The notes: a model not told the origin generated them from the sequence alone. Shown: positions 6,325 through 14,950, counted from the first letter of the stretch. The stretch is 45,508 nt of DNA from a virus (IMGVR_UViG_3300010373_000066:1-45508), one strand, 5' to 3'. Numbers and translations are program-made.

Positions 6325-6998
6325 AACAATCATCAACAACAAGTGACAGTGAAACTGTTCAGATAACTATTGATCCATCAATGGTAAATACACCACAGAC
6401 TAAACTAAATCCCCCACCTACTACTTCATCTATCACGTGTCAGACTGATGGATGTAATCAATTATTTACTGATCTGAATATTTTTCAAGAACATGTAAAG
6501 TCAAAGCACGGAGATATACAACGTAATGAAAAAGGACAATTTGCAGAGGGCAATAAAGAAAGTGTAGGGAATGATGGAGGAAGACCATGTGAATTTTGCA
6601 AGAGGAAAGAAGAAATACTTAAGGCAACGAAGGAATATCTTGATCCATTTTTGAAAACGATTGAAAGTGAAAAACCCAGAGAACCTTTAAAGGAAATCCT
6701 TGCATTAAAGATTGGTGTTTCGGATAGAACTATTGAGCGTTGGATTGAGAAAGACACAACCGATAGTGATGAGGATCATTCCGAGTTCTGTCATCTGATC
6801 TCTTTACTCATGACTTGTGCGAAAGCATATAATTTGAGAAAGCTTAATGGCCGATATAATGCACGAGGTGCAGAGTTTAAATTAGCAAGAATGCACGGCT
6901 TGATTGAAACATCTAAGACAGTTCACGCAGGAGATATTAATGAGCCATTACAGATAATTATCACTGAGGAAGAGGATAAGAAAAAAGATGGAGAATGA
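6309..6998 (+). CDS. terS: Terminase small subunit with C2H2 zinc finger
   Basis: A 229-residue protein directly in the packaging region. The GQFAEGNKESVGNDGGRP segment matches the GQF-x-x-GN...GGRP signature common near the start of small terminases. It is followed by a CEFCKRK pair, a DNA-binding helix pair (SDRTIERWIEK) and a C-terminal KLARMHGLIE part. Residues about 44-66 form a canonical C-X4-C-X12-H-X4-H finger with the usual Phe and hydrophobic positions, which is not a usual part of this family. The role would be recognition of the phage DNA for packaging. Confidence 0.75.
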   Translation: MDEQIEQSSTTSDSETVQITIDPSMVNTPQTKLNPPPTTSSITCQTDGCNQLFTDLNIFQEHVKSKHGDIQRNEKGQFAEGNKESVGNDGGRPCEFCKRKEEILKATKEYLDPFLKTIESEKPREPLKEILALKIGVSDRTIERWIEKDTTDSDEDHSEFCHLISLLMTCAKAYNLRKLNGRYNARGAEFKLARMHGLIETSKTVHAGDINEPLQIIITEEEDKKKDGE

Positions 6999-7251
6999 AC
7001 CCCAACTCGTTATTTGCCCTAACTGCACCAAGAATAAACCAAACGCATTTCTTGGCTCTCTGAATGTAGATGGTTATTTTATTGTGAGACGAGGGCATTT
7101 CAGAGAGAATAGAAACGCTACATATAAAGCTTCAAATCAGATCATGATAGCAGCAGAAGATTATTCAATTGTCTGTGAATGTGGGTATTATATCCATGTG
7201 AAATCTGGTAGAATAGTGACTGATGCGTATAAATCCATGATTAATGGCTAA
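6988..7251 (+). CDS. Small zinc-ribbon protein
   Basis: An 87-residue product with CPNC near residue 9 and CECGYYIHV near residue 63, two Cys pairs that would make one zinc site in a beta-rich ribbon. It overlaps the gene before it (11 bases) and after it (8 bases). It could be a DNA-binding accessory of packaging, but this is only by position. Confidence 0.7.
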   Translation: MENEPQLVICPNCTKNKPNAFLGSLNVDGYFIVRRGHFRENRNATYKASNQIMIAAEDYSIVCECGYYIHVKSGRIVTDAYKSMING

Positions 7252-8125
7252 AAAGGCAGTTATTACAGGAGCAAACGGATTTTTAGGCAAACACCTGTGG
7301 GATACACTCTCAGACCGTGGTATTGAGCCAGTTGCCATTGACAGACATGATCTTTATATAGATGTCCCCGATCTTACACGAATTCTCTTTCATCACAAGC
7401 CTGATTATATCTTTCATTTAGCTGCATATGGCAATCATTCTCACCAGACTGATTCAACGAAAGCTATCATGGCGAATTATTTTGCCATATATAATTTACT
7501 TAAGGCATCAGAGTTTTTAGACTTTACAGCGTTTATTAATGTAGCAACAAGTTCAATGTATGGAAGGCAAATGACAATGATGTCTGAGAACACTACCGTA
7601 CTTGAGCCTGATACCTTTTATGCAGCAACAAAAGCAGGTGGAGTTCATCTAGCACGAGCGTTTGCAAAACAATATAATCTTCCAATTTGTTCTGTAGTTC
7701 CCTTTAGTGTGTATGGGGAGGGAGAAGCAGACTTTAGATTTATTCCAACACTTGTACGTCACTTAATGACCGAAGAGAAGATGCCTGTTGTTTTAAAACC
7801 ACAACATGATTGGATTTGTGTTGATGACTTTATGAATGGTGTTATGAGTGTTGTTGATAATATTGATAAAGTGCAAGGTGAAACAATAAATATTGGGACA
7901 GGGATCGCAACACGTAATAAGGAAGTGATTAGTCAGTTAGAGAAAATATCTGGTAGGAAACTTCGGATGGAGAAGACATATAAAGAGCAACCTCATCATT
8001 CATCTGTATGGTATGCAGATAATACAAAACTTAAATCATTAGGTTGGCAACAGAAGACATCTCTTCATGAGGGACTGAAACGGTGTTGGGAGTATTATTC
8101 AAAGAAATATGGCACAGAACGTTAA
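7244..8125 (+). CDS. NAD-dependent epimerase/dehydratase (extended SDR)
   Basis: The 293-residue protein has a Rossmann start with GANGFLG at residues 9-15, an acidic loop after strand two, Ser103/Ser104 and the catalytic Tyr126-x-x-x-Lys130 (YAATK). This is the full active-site set of extended short-chain dehydrogenases acting on nucleotide sugars, such as UDP-glucose 4-epimerase or GDP/dTDP-sugar reductases. The exact substrate cannot be read. The two transketolase halves follow downstream and glycosyltransferases lie further on, so it probably helps make an activated sugar for virion or cell-surface glycans. Confidence 0.85.
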   Translation: MAKKAVITGANGFLGKHLWDTLSDRGIEPVAIDRHDLYIDVPDLTRILFHHKPDYIFHLAAYGNHSHQTDSTKAIMANYFAIYNLLKASEFLDFTAFINVATSSMYGRQMTMMSENTTVLEPDTFYAATKAGGVHLARAFAKQYNLPICSVVPFSVYGEGEADFRFIPTLVRHLMTEEKMPVVLKPQHDWICVDDFMNGVMSVVDNIDKVQGETINIGTGIATRNKEVISQLEKISGRKLRMEKTYKEQPHHSSVWYADNTKLKSLGWQQKTSLHEGLKRCWEYYSKKYGTER

Positions 8126-8459
8126 TGAATTACATAAGGCGACCTTAAGTAAACGAGATAGTTTTGTGATTTGGATAACAGATCGTGTAGGAACATTTGA
8201 GTGTGCCGTATTATTTGCAGGGATTGGTATTGCAAGTATCACAGGTATTTTAACTGGGAACTATATCTTAGGGACTGCCGTGGGGGCGTTTTCATCCTAC
8301 TTCCTACAGTTAGTGATGTTGCCTTTAATTAGTATTAGACAGAAATTAGATCAGAGACATGCTGAATTACTGGCTGATGAGACACATAGAAATGTTATGC
8401 GTAGTGAGTATGAGATAGAAGAAATACATAAGAAGCTGGATCAGTTGTTAATAAAATGA
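8109..8459 (+). CDS. DUF1003-like membrane protein
   Basis: A 116-residue protein with two hydrophobic segments (about residues 31-50 and 55-78) and a charged helical tail ending in a heptad-like LDQLLIK. The ITDRVGTFECAVLF entry to the first span and the RHAELLADETHRN region resemble the DUF1003 family of inner-membrane proteins of unknown role. It lies inside the sugar-enzyme cluster with overlaps on both sides. A holin role is less likely by position. Confidence 0.6.
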   Translation: MAQNVNELHKATLSKRDSFVIWITDRVGTFECAVLFAGIGIASITGILTGNYILGTAVGAFSSYFLQLVMLPLISIRQKLDQRHAELLADETHRNVMRSEYEIEEIHKKLDQLLIK

Positions 8460-9100
8460 AGAATCAGGATTTAAAGCGTAGAATCATAGATATTAGTTAT
8501 AAATTAAAACTAGGACATATCGGCAGTTGTCTGGTGGCTGTTGATAAGATAGCTGAGATTTATGATAAAAAAGAACCTGATGAGAGATTTGTTTTATCAA
8601 GTGGTCATGCACACTTGGCACATCTGGTGGTTAAAGATAAAGATGAGAATCTTTCTAAGCAGTACGGAATTGATTTTGCCATGGAAATGGTTAAGGACTA
8701 TGGCATTCACTGTGATCGTCAGGCGGGTTGTGATGTATCAACAGGCTCACTAGGACATGGTATAGGGATTGCCCTTGGTATGGCGTTAGCAGATCGGACG
8801 AAGAATGTGTATTGTATAATCTCTGATGGAGAAACATCTGAAGGCTCAGTTTGGGAGGCATTGCGGATTCAGAAAGAACAGTATGTAACCAACCTTCTTG
8901 TGTATTGTGTCATAAATGGATGGGGTGCGTATAAAGAGATTAACTCAATAGAATTATCAAATAAGCTAGAATATTATTCATGGTGTACTCCTATCCATGT
9001 CAATATGGGGATGTATCCTAAATGGTTACAGAGCCAAGAGGGACATTATGGTGTACTGGATAAAAAACGATATGATGAGGTAATGGAGATATTACAATGA
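8456..9100 (+). CDS. Transketolase, N-terminal (thiamine diphosphate-binding) subunit
   Basis: A 214-residue protein equal to the first domain of transketolase. It has GHIGS (20-24), LSSGHAH (48-53), GSLGHG (97-102) and the thiamine diphosphate motif SDGE (123-126) with the partner Asn at 154, 30 residues after the Asp. These sites bind cofactor diphosphate and metal. The catalytic glutamate domain is encoded separately at 9552, so the enzyme would be a two-subunit assembly. It could move two-carbon units in the pentose phosphate pathway or in building an unusual sugar; the neighbours favour the second. Confidence 0.85.
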   Translation: MKNQDLKRRIIDISYKLKLGHIGSCLVAVDKIAEIYDKKEPDERFVLSSGHAHLAHLVVKDKDENLSKQYGIDFAMEMVKDYGIHCDRQAGCDVSTGSLGHGIGIALGMALADRTKNVYCIISDGETSEGSVWEALRIQKEQYVTNLLVYCVINGWGAYKEINSIELSNKLEYYSWCTPIHVNMGMYPKWLQSQEGHYGVLDKKRYDEVMEILQ

Positions 9101-9279
9101 TTAGACAAATAGCAATTAAACTAGGCTTATGGGAAGAGGTAGAGTATGTGACTGAAATTACTCAAGAGGAGAAAGAGTTCTTACTTAAAGCGCTTAAACA
9201 TTACTGTGATCCTTGCAAGAGGTGGTTTGCTGATACACGAGGTAAATTGATGCATGATAGACATAGACATAAAGAATGA
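9097..9279 (+). CDS. C2H2 zinc-finger microprotein
   Basis: A 60-residue product whose last 25 residues form C-X2-C-X12-H-X4-H with Phe and Leu in the canonical core positions, like a eukaryotic-type classical finger. The N-terminal half is an acidic helix. It overlaps its neighbours by four bases on both sides and sits between the two transketolase subunits. DNA or RNA binding is a reasonable guess. Confidence 0.65.
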   Translation: MIRQIAIKLGLWEEVEYVTEITQEEKEFLLKALKHYCDPCKRWFADTRGKLMHDRHRHKE

Positions 9280-9506
9280 GAAAAGGTTGTCCCATGTGTG
9301 GGAAATTTACATCTGAAGTATGGCGCATAGCATATATAACATGGGTTTGTAATAGATGTTTAAAAGATATAGAAAAATTTAAAAACAAGCTTAAGAAAAT
9401 AAATGCTGAAATAAAATATCTTAATGAGCCACGAAGTACTATCGAGAGATTGAAGGAAGAATGTTTTGAGAAATATGGAGCTAAATTTATACGAGAGAAT
9501 AAATAA
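9276..9506 (+). CDS. Zinc-ribbon plus coiled-coil protein
   Basis: A 76-residue protein with CPMC at the start and CNRC about 20 residues later (one zinc ribbon), followed by a basic helix and a mixed tail. It is the second small zinc protein between the transketolase subunits and ends just before a hairpin-rich spacer. Confidence 0.65.
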   Translation: MRKGCPMCGKFTSEVWRIAYITWVCNRCLKDIEKFKNKLKKINAEIKYLNEPRSTIERLKEECFEKYGAKFIRENK

Positions 9507-9508
9507 CA

Positions 9509-9553
9509 GTTAACGACATAAGGGGGGGGAATTTCGTTAACGCCTCCCCTTAT
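9509..9553 (+). promoter_or_regulatory. Interlocked inverted repeats and G8 tract ending at the next start codon
   Basis: The spacer holds two overlapping dyads. GTTAACG at 9509-9515 pairs with CGTTAAC at 9535-9541. ATAAGGGG at 9518-9525 pairs with CCCCTTAT at 9546-9553, which includes the first two bases of the ATG. The order is a-b-a'-b', so the two hairpins exclude each other in full form and could act as a translational switch. A run of eight G (9522-9529) lies inside and could slip. Confidence 0.5.
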
Positions 9554-10028
9554 GAGAAAAGAATTTGCATCTCATCTACATAAGCTGATGTCAGAAAATG
9601 ACGACATCTGGCTTATTACTGCTGATCTTGGATTTGGTCTCTTTGATAAAATCCGTCAAGATTTCCCTGATAGATTTATTAACACAGGTGCAGCGGAACA
9701 AGCAGCCTCAGACATCTGCGTTGGTCTTGCATTAGTTGGCAAGATACCCGTCATGTATTCTATAACCCCATTCCTTCTCTATCGTTGTTTTGAAACCTGG
9801 AGAACCTATGTCAATCACGAAAAAATAAAGGTTATCTTAGTTGGAAGTGGGAGAAATGATGATTATAAACATGATGGATTTAGTCATGATGCAAGTGATG
9901 ATAGTAGTTTCATGGTAAGCTTGCCTAATTTTATTTCCACATGGCCTAAGAATTCTAAGTTTGCAATTAAAGCTCTTGAGACCGCTATTAATGATACTAG
10001 CCCTTGGTATATCAATCTAACCCGATGA
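9552..10028 (+). CDS. Transketolase, C-terminal (pyrimidine-binding) subunit
   Basis: A 158-residue protein equal to the central Pyr domain of transketolase. It has the catalytic Glu49 in NTGAAEQ, the ITADLG start, the SITPFLLYRCFE stretch that packs on the cofactor ring and a DGFSHDASDD loop like the DGPTHQ loop of the family. The third domain of full-length enzymes is missing, as in many split forms. It pairs with the subunit at 8456. Its stop overlaps the large terminase start as ATGA. The hairpin spacer upstream suggests translational control. Confidence 0.85.
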   Translation: MRKEFASHLHKLMSENDDIWLITADLGFGLFDKIRQDFPDRFINTGAAEQAASDICVGLALVGKIPVMYSITPFLLYRCFETWRTYVNHEKIKVILVGSGRNDDYKHDGFSHDASDDSSFMVSLPNFISTWPKNSKFAIKALETAINDTSPWYINLTR

Positions 10029-11356
10029 GTACAATTACCCTGCCTATTAAAAACTTTGCTGCACAGCAAAAGGTTTTTGATTCAAAAGCCCGGTATGTCG
10101 TTGTTCCAAAAGGACGACGGTTCGGTCTCACAACTGGTGCAAAGAATGATCTTATTAAAGGTGCTCTCAGACGTGAGTATACAAGTGCTCTTTGGGGTGA
10201 TGTGGTGAACTCAAACATTGAGAAATATATTCAACGGCTCTTCTTGCCAACTCTTCAGAAGCTTCCATCACATGTTTGGTCATGGACGAAAGATCCACAT
10301 ACGATCCAGATCTATGACTCGTACATTGATTTCAGGTCAGCAGAACGTCCAATGAGTTGGGAGGGATTTAAATATGACTATGTGTTCTTAAATGAAGCAG
10401 GTATTATTCTTCTTAATCAATATCTTTGGGAGAATGCTGTACGTCCTATGATGTGGGATAATCCTAAATCTCGTGCTATCTTTGGTGGCACACCTAAGCT
10501 TGGATGTGTGGTATTTAAAGAACTGTATGATAGAGCACTTGATCCGGGGCAACCTGATTATGAAGGCTTTAAATTCTCCTCTTTCGATAATCCCTACATG
10601 CCACGACAGCTTATTATGGATGATATTAAATCTATGCCACAGCGAGTGGTACAACAAGAGATCTATGGTGATTTCTTGGATGATGATGGTGTGGTATTTC
10701 GGGGTGTCGATCACGTGGCAATTCTTGATCCGAATAAGACTCCTGAGCCAAATTATGGACATAATTATGTCATGGGTGCAGATATTGCAAAGCTTGTCGA
10801 CTGGACGGTTCTCACAGTCTATGACCGAACAGATAATAGACAAGTCGCACAACTTAGATTTAATGGGCTTGAATATCCAGCAATCAGAGCAAGAATCAAG
10901 CATTTATCTGATAAATATAACCGTGCACTTGTGATGCTTGATAGTACAGGAGTTGGAGAACCAACATATGATGATTTAGTGCAAGAAGGCGTGCCAGTAC
11001 AGCATATTCACTTGACAAATGAGTTGAAAAAGCAGATTATTGAAAAGCTCAGTAGTTGGATAGAACTTAAGCGTATTTATATGCTTAACCTTGATGAAAC
11101 CAAGCGGGAACTGAAGCAGTTTACGTATGACATCTCGGAGAAAACTAAACGAGTTATCTATGGAGCACCTATTGGATTTCATGACGATATTGTCATCTCA
11201 CATGGTTTAGCTATCTGGGGAATGCAGCCGGTTATCATGGAGAAACTGTTTGAGGAGATGACAGTGATTCAGCAAGATCTTGCCATGAAGCGAGGTCAAG
11301 GGCCACAGGATGACTGGCAAGAAGTAGAGGATATACAATATGGAGGATACGAATAA
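10025..11356 (+). CDS. terL: Terminase large subunit
   Basis: A 443-residue packaging motor. The N-terminal ATPase shows a Walker A-like KGRRFGLTTG (29-38), a Walker B-like YDYVFLNEAG and the coupling motif FGGTPKLG. The C-terminal RNase H-fold nuclease shows three acidic positions: MGADIAKLVDW, VMLDSTGVG and GFHDDIV. It cuts concatemers and drives DNA into the prohead with the portal. The start at 10025 gives the ATGAG form and an ATGA overlap with the previous gene. An upstream in-frame start would add seven residues and is not favoured. Confidence 0.92.
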   Translation: MSTITLPIKNFAAQQKVFDSKARYVVVPKGRRFGLTTGAKNDLIKGALRREYTSALWGDVVNSNIEKYIQRLFLPTLQKLPSHVWSWTKDPHTIQIYDSYIDFRSAERPMSWEGFKYDYVFLNEAGIILLNQYLWENAVRPMMWDNPKSRAIFGGTPKLGCVVFKELYDRALDPGQPDYEGFKFSSFDNPYMPRQLIMDDIKSMPQRVVQQEIYGDFLDDDGVVFRGVDHVAILDPNKTPEPNYGHNYVMGADIAKLVDWTVLTVYDRTDNRQVAQLRFNGLEYPAIRARIKHLSDKYNRALVMLDSTGVGEPTYDDLVQEGVPVQHIHLTNELKKQIIEKLSSWIELKRIYMLNLDETKRELKQFTYDISEKTKRVIYGAPIGFHDDIVISHGLAIWGMQPVIMEKLFEEMTVIQQDLAMKRGQGPQDDWQEVEDIQYGGYE

Positions 11357-11834
11357 CACAATAAATCTTGAACCATTTAAATATGCTGAGGAGGCAAAAA
11401 AGGCTGTAGAGCCAGATCCTGTTGATCTCGGTCATGATGTCTTACTTCCTGTTTTATATTTCATCTGGGATGCCTTCAATCGTGCTGCTATGGATTTCTT
11501 TGCTGTTAGACAAACTGCTAAAGCAATTATAGGGAAGGATCAGTTATCAGGTGATTCTATAGAAATTGGTATTAGACGTAATGAATGGATTAGTGATAAT
11601 AAGGATCTGTTTGACATCTTCATGGAGAATGAGGGCATACTTCCAGAGAATGAAACACCTGAGGGAGTAACGTATATGAAGAATGGAGTTGCAATTAACT
11701 TGCATGTGTATGAGGATAATCCTTGTGTAACCAACCTCGTACCTGTGCAATATGAGTATGAGAAGTTTAATGTGCCGAATAGGTTTGATAGATTTTGTGC
11801 AGAGTTTGATAATCAGCAACAACAGACCGATTAA
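11340..11834 (+). CDS. Hypothetical protein between terminase and tRNA
   Basis: A 164-residue protein overlapping the terminase end by 17 bases. It has an aromatic helical segment, then a SGDSIEIGIRRNEW stretch and a C-terminal NLHVYEDNP part. The middle faintly recalls nucleotidyltransferase-like folds, but the G-S signature is not evident and I do not assign it. Confidence 0.7.
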   Translation: MEDTNNTINLEPFKYAEEAKKAVEPDPVDLGHDVLLPVLYFIWDAFNRAAMDFFAVRQTAKAIIGKDQLSGDSIEIGIRRNEWISDNKDLFDIFMENEGILPENETPEGVTYMKNGVAINLHVYEDNPCVTNLVPVQYEYEKFNVPNRFDRFCAEFDNQQQQTD

Positions 11835-11837
11835 CGA

Positions 11838-11909
11838 TTTGGTGTAGTCTAATCGGTAGGATATAGGGTTTTGACCCCTAGGATTGAAGTTCGAATCTTT
11901 ACACCAAAA
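11838..11909 (+). tRNA. tRNA-Gln (anticodon TTG)
   Basis: A 72-nt cloverleaf folds by hand. The acceptor is TTTGGTG (11838-11844) with CACCAAA (11902-11908) and discriminator A. T8 and A9 are present and the D arm is GTCT/GGAT. The anticodon stem is TAGGG/CCCTA around TTTTGAC, which puts TTG at positions 34-36. The T arm is TGAAG/CTTTA around TTCGAAT. CCA is not encoded. It would read CAA and CAG. Several virion proteins downstream are very Gln-rich, so it may support their translation. Confidence 0.9.
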
Positions 11910-11916
11910 CAGCTCT

Positions 11917-12222
11917 ATGAGTGATCTCTTAAGTGATTACAAACTAAAATGCCAAAATCACATTAATATTTTAGATAGAGAAATAACAGATTTAGGTGGC
12001 ATGAGAAGTTATGGATTAGTTGGAGAAGCGCTATCTTGGTTGGTATCGTTTCCTAAACGATTATGGCATCAGGTTCTTTGTCCTGATAATCCACATTGGG
12101 AATATGTAGAAAAGTGGCAACTAATGATTTATGGCAAAACAGGCGAACAACAAAATCAGTATCAAATTCAATTACGAGAAATGCAACAACTTACTAAAAA
12201 GAAAGAAGAAATTATTATTTAA
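11917..12222 (+). CDS. Hypothetical protein after tRNA-Gln
   Basis: A 101-residue protein with a helical, Gln/Lys-rich C-terminus and a Trp-rich centre. The open frame extends back into the tRNA gene, so the ATGAG at 11917, eight bases after the tRNA, is taken as the start. Its stop overlaps the next ATG. Confidence 0.65.
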   Translation: MSDLLSDYKLKCQNHINILDREITDLGGMRSYGLVGEALSWLVSFPKRLWHQVLCPDNPHWEYVEKWQLMIYGKTGEQQNQYQIQLREMQQLTKKKEEIII

Positions 12223-12539
12223 TGGATAGCATTTTATTCTTCATCATTGGTGGCCTCTTTATTGTTATCATTGTTGAGTTCTTTTTCATGCAGTGGTTTA
12301 TTGATAATGTTCAAAAAGAGAAGAAAACTCTACTTGAGGATAATTCACGGCTTGTGAAGGCAATCATGGCAAAGAACGCTCATGATTATGTTATGACAAC
12401 CAGTATTGATAAGGTACAACCTGAACAGGTTATTGAGAAAGATCCTGAGATAGTACCGGAAGAAGCAATATCAGATGATGATTTCTTTAAAGCAATACAA
12501 GAAGAGAATAAGAAGAGTAGAAATCAAAATAACAACTAA
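12222..12539 (+). CDS. Membrane-anchored coiled-coil protein
   Basis: The 105-residue product has a hydrophobic N-terminal segment (about residues 4-24), a charged helical region and an acidic tail with many Gln and Asn. The arrangement is one anchor plus a soluble tail. It could be a spanin-like or regulatory protein; position before the portal gives no firm clue. Confidence 0.65.
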   Translation: MDSILFFIIGGLFIVIIVEFFFMQWFIDNVQKEKKTLLEDNSRLVKAIMAKNAHDYVMTTSIDKVQPEQVIEKDPEIVPEEAISDDDFFKAIQEENKKSRNQNNN

Positions 12540-12595
12540 TCTAATGAACAACTATTTAAATCAATAAGCCTCAACGATAACAAAAGTTAATCATA

Positions 12596-12625
12596 TTTAC
12601 AAAATGGATACTTTACGTGTACACT
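12596..12625 (+). promoter_or_regulatory. Promoter for portal gene (TTTACA-18-TACACT)
   Basis: TTTACA at 12596-12601 and TACACT at 12620-12625 are separated by 18 bases. The portal ATG begins six bases after the -10 box, so transcription would start at or very near the ATG. The spacing and -10 match three other promoters in the window. Confidence 0.65.
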
Positions 12626-12631
12626 TGGTAC

Positions 12632-14938
12632 ATGAGCGATAATCGTATCAACTCAGCCATTCTTCATTCTCCTAATTCTACACACGTTGGACGACTCATT
12701 GAAGATATGTCCTTCCAGGCAATCATGAGACGAAGGTCTTGGGAACGCCGGTGGTACAACACCAACTGGTTTGATGATGGACTCCACTTTAGAATGGTCA
12801 ATAATCGTACAGGACAAATTATTGATCATGTACAACGCTTTGCTGGATATATTGAACGTGCTATTCCTAGAGCAAGTAAACAAGTACGTGGTATCGGTGC
12901 ATTACTTTTAACTCCTAACTATTATCCCGTTGTGTATCCAGAACGAGTAACAATGGAAGACTTCAGAGACAAAATGTCTGGTCAAATAGACATGCTTCGG
13001 TATCGTATGGCTATGGAGAAAGCCAAGGAGAGCGCCCGAAAACAAGGCATCTTCTTAACAACTACTTGGGAGGATGAACTGGAGCTTGAGACAAAACTCA
13101 TGGATATGATCCTTCTGACTGCAAAAAATGGCATATCTTATCTTCAGATCTATACTGATCCGATCACCAAACGCATTAAAGGTGATGTATTGGACGCCTT
13201 TGATCTTATCTGTTATGGAGATGTCAGAGAGCTTGATGATCTACCATTCATTACTAAAACTGCCTCATGGGACTTTAATGAAGTCATGTCTAGTGAGTTA
13301 TTTGATGAGGATAAAAAGAAAGATTTATCACCTGACAATCTCTATGCCACCAGTGAAATTAAAGAAGCATACATGCGAGCTCGGTATGGCATGAAGCTTA
13401 ATGCTCAGAATTTAAATTCAATCATTGTTAAGGAGACCTTTATGAAGGAATATCTTTCAGATGATAATTGGGATCAAGCAGTTAAGCTTGGCTCTGATAC
13501 AGGTGCAATGGAAGGAAAGAGTAAGGGCGATATGATTATGCGCCATCCCTTCTCAGCAGGTGGAGTATGTTTGAAAGATGAATATATCCCCTATGATGAA
13601 TATCCTTTTGCAGAGCTTCGGTTTGAGTCAGGCTATCTTTATCAAGTGCCCCTCATGGAGAGATTTATTCCGTTAAACAAATCCCAAGATATTGTGGTCA
13701 CTCGTATTGAGAAATGGATTAATACTATGGTGACTGGTATTTATATGACCAGAAAGGGAGAGAATCTCCAGATTGCAAATATTCCAGGAGGACAACAAGT
13801 GAAATATGAACAAGCGCCACCAGAGCAGATGAATATCTCTAGTGTTGGTTCAACGCCATTTCAGTTTATGGAAATGACAGATAAATATATTGAGGAGCAA
13901 GGTATTTCCAGTAATAACATTAGTCAATTGCCAAATAATATTGCAAACAATACTATTGAGAATATTCAACAGCAGGAGTATACAAACATGCGCTTTGCTA
14001 CAGCACGGCTTAAGAAGTGTGTGACTCGTGTGGGAGAGCTTATCTTAGAGCGTGCGGATAAAGATTATGTCAGACCAGTTGAAATCTCATACAAGGAAGA
14101 TAAAGAAGTGAAATATTTCTCTGTTATTGGTTCAAGAGGTCATAAAGCACACAAACGAATTGGAGCAAAACTTCCTGATGATATTGTGACTCTTAATCAT
14201 AAACTCAAGATCAGAGTTGAAGCAGACCAAGGATTTGGTTTGACCCAAGACGGGAGACGACAAGCGCTTGATGTTCTTATGAAGAATATGACCGTACTCT
14301 ATCAGGAAGGGTTCTTATCTGCTGATGCAATGGCTATGCTTGTCAAGCGGTTTGTTGAGGAATATGGTTACGGTGCAACAGAGGAGTTCATGGAAGCTGT
14401 AGAAAATGGAGTAACCCAAGGACAGATGAGTAATAACCAGATACAACAGCTCAAGATTGCCGTCTTACAAGTTCTTAAGGATCTGAAGATGACACCTGAC
14501 GGACTTGAGGGACTCCTTACTAAACATAATGATGCGAACTTGCAAACAACTAAGCTTGGTGTACTTCAGACAATGAAAGAAGTTGGATTATTAGATCAGT
14601 TAAACCAAGAAGGTAAAACAAATATTGAGGTTGATGATTTAGTTAAACTCTATAAAGATGCACCAGATGATGTTAGAAGACAAATTGAACAGCTTCTTGG
14701 CATGAAACCATCAAGTGCAGAACCAATTAGTCCATCACAAGCGGATAGTGCTCATAAATTACATGAGGTTGTTAAAGGACAGCATGAAATGTCTCAAACT
14801 GAAAAACAAACTGAACTAGCAGAGCGTCAACAGGAACATGCTGAGAGTCAATCAGAAGCAGAAAATCAAAATACCCAACAAGAGCTAGAGATTAAGAAAC
14901 AGGCAGCAAGTAGACCGACACCAACAGCGAGTCAGTAG
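12632..14938 (+). CDS. Portal protein
   Basis: A 768-residue protein, the size of podovirus-type portals, placed between terminase and scaffold as usual. It has a mixed N-terminal half with many aromatic residues, a long central helical part around NIANNTIENIQQQEY typical of the portal stem region, and a Gln/Glu-rich C-terminal tail from about residue 700. As a dodecamer it would form the DNA gate and bind terminase and adaptor. ATGAG at 12632 is chosen over the upstream GTG because the promoter -10 box lies between them. Confidence 0.85.
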   Translation: MSDNRINSAILHSPNSTHVGRLIEDMSFQAIMRRRSWERRWYNTNWFDDGLHFRMVNNRTGQIIDHVQRFAGYIERAIPRASKQVRGIGALLLTPNYYPVVYPERVTMEDFRDKMSGQIDMLRYRMAMEKAKESARKQGIFLTTTWEDELELETKLMDMILLTAKNGISYLQIYTDPITKRIKGDVLDAFDLICYGDVRELDDLPFITKTASWDFNEVMSSELFDEDKKKDLSPDNLYATSEIKEAYMRARYGMKLNAQNLNSIIVKETFMKEYLSDDNWDQAVKLGSDTGAMEGKSKGDMIMRHPFSAGGVCLKDEYIPYDEYPFAELRFESGYLYQVPLMERFIPLNKSQDIVVTRIEKWINTMVTGIYMTRKGENLQIANIPGGQQVKYEQAPPEQMNISSVGSTPFQFMEMTDKYIEEQGISSNNISQLPNNIANNTIENIQQQEYTNMRFATARLKKCVTRVGELILERADKDYVRPVEISYKEDKEVKYFSVIGSRGHKAHKRIGAKLPDDIVTLNHKLKIRVEADQGFGLTQDGRRQALDVLMKNMTVLYQEGFLSADAMAMLVKRFVEEYGYGATEEFMEAVENGVTQGQMSNNQIQQLKIAVLQVLKDLKMTPDGLEGLLTKHNDANLQTTKLGVLQTMKEVGLLDQLNQEGKTNIEVDDLVKLYKDAPDDVRRQIEQLLGMKPSSAEPISPSQADSAHKLHEVVKGQHEMSQTEKQTELAERQQEHAESQSEAENQNTQQELEIKKQAASRPTPTASQ

Positions 14939-14950
14939 TATACTTTTATT

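Noticed and set aside
9509-9551. Full H-type pseudoknot
   Set aside because: The interlocked pairing order is right, but only one base is left to cross the seven-base first stem. Exclusive hairpins are more plausible.
10388-10903. Long leftward open frame opposite the large terminase gene
   Set aside because: It lies wholly inside a convincing terminase coding region, has a Cys/Ile-rich composition unlike neighbours, and shows no start signal. It is a shadow frame.
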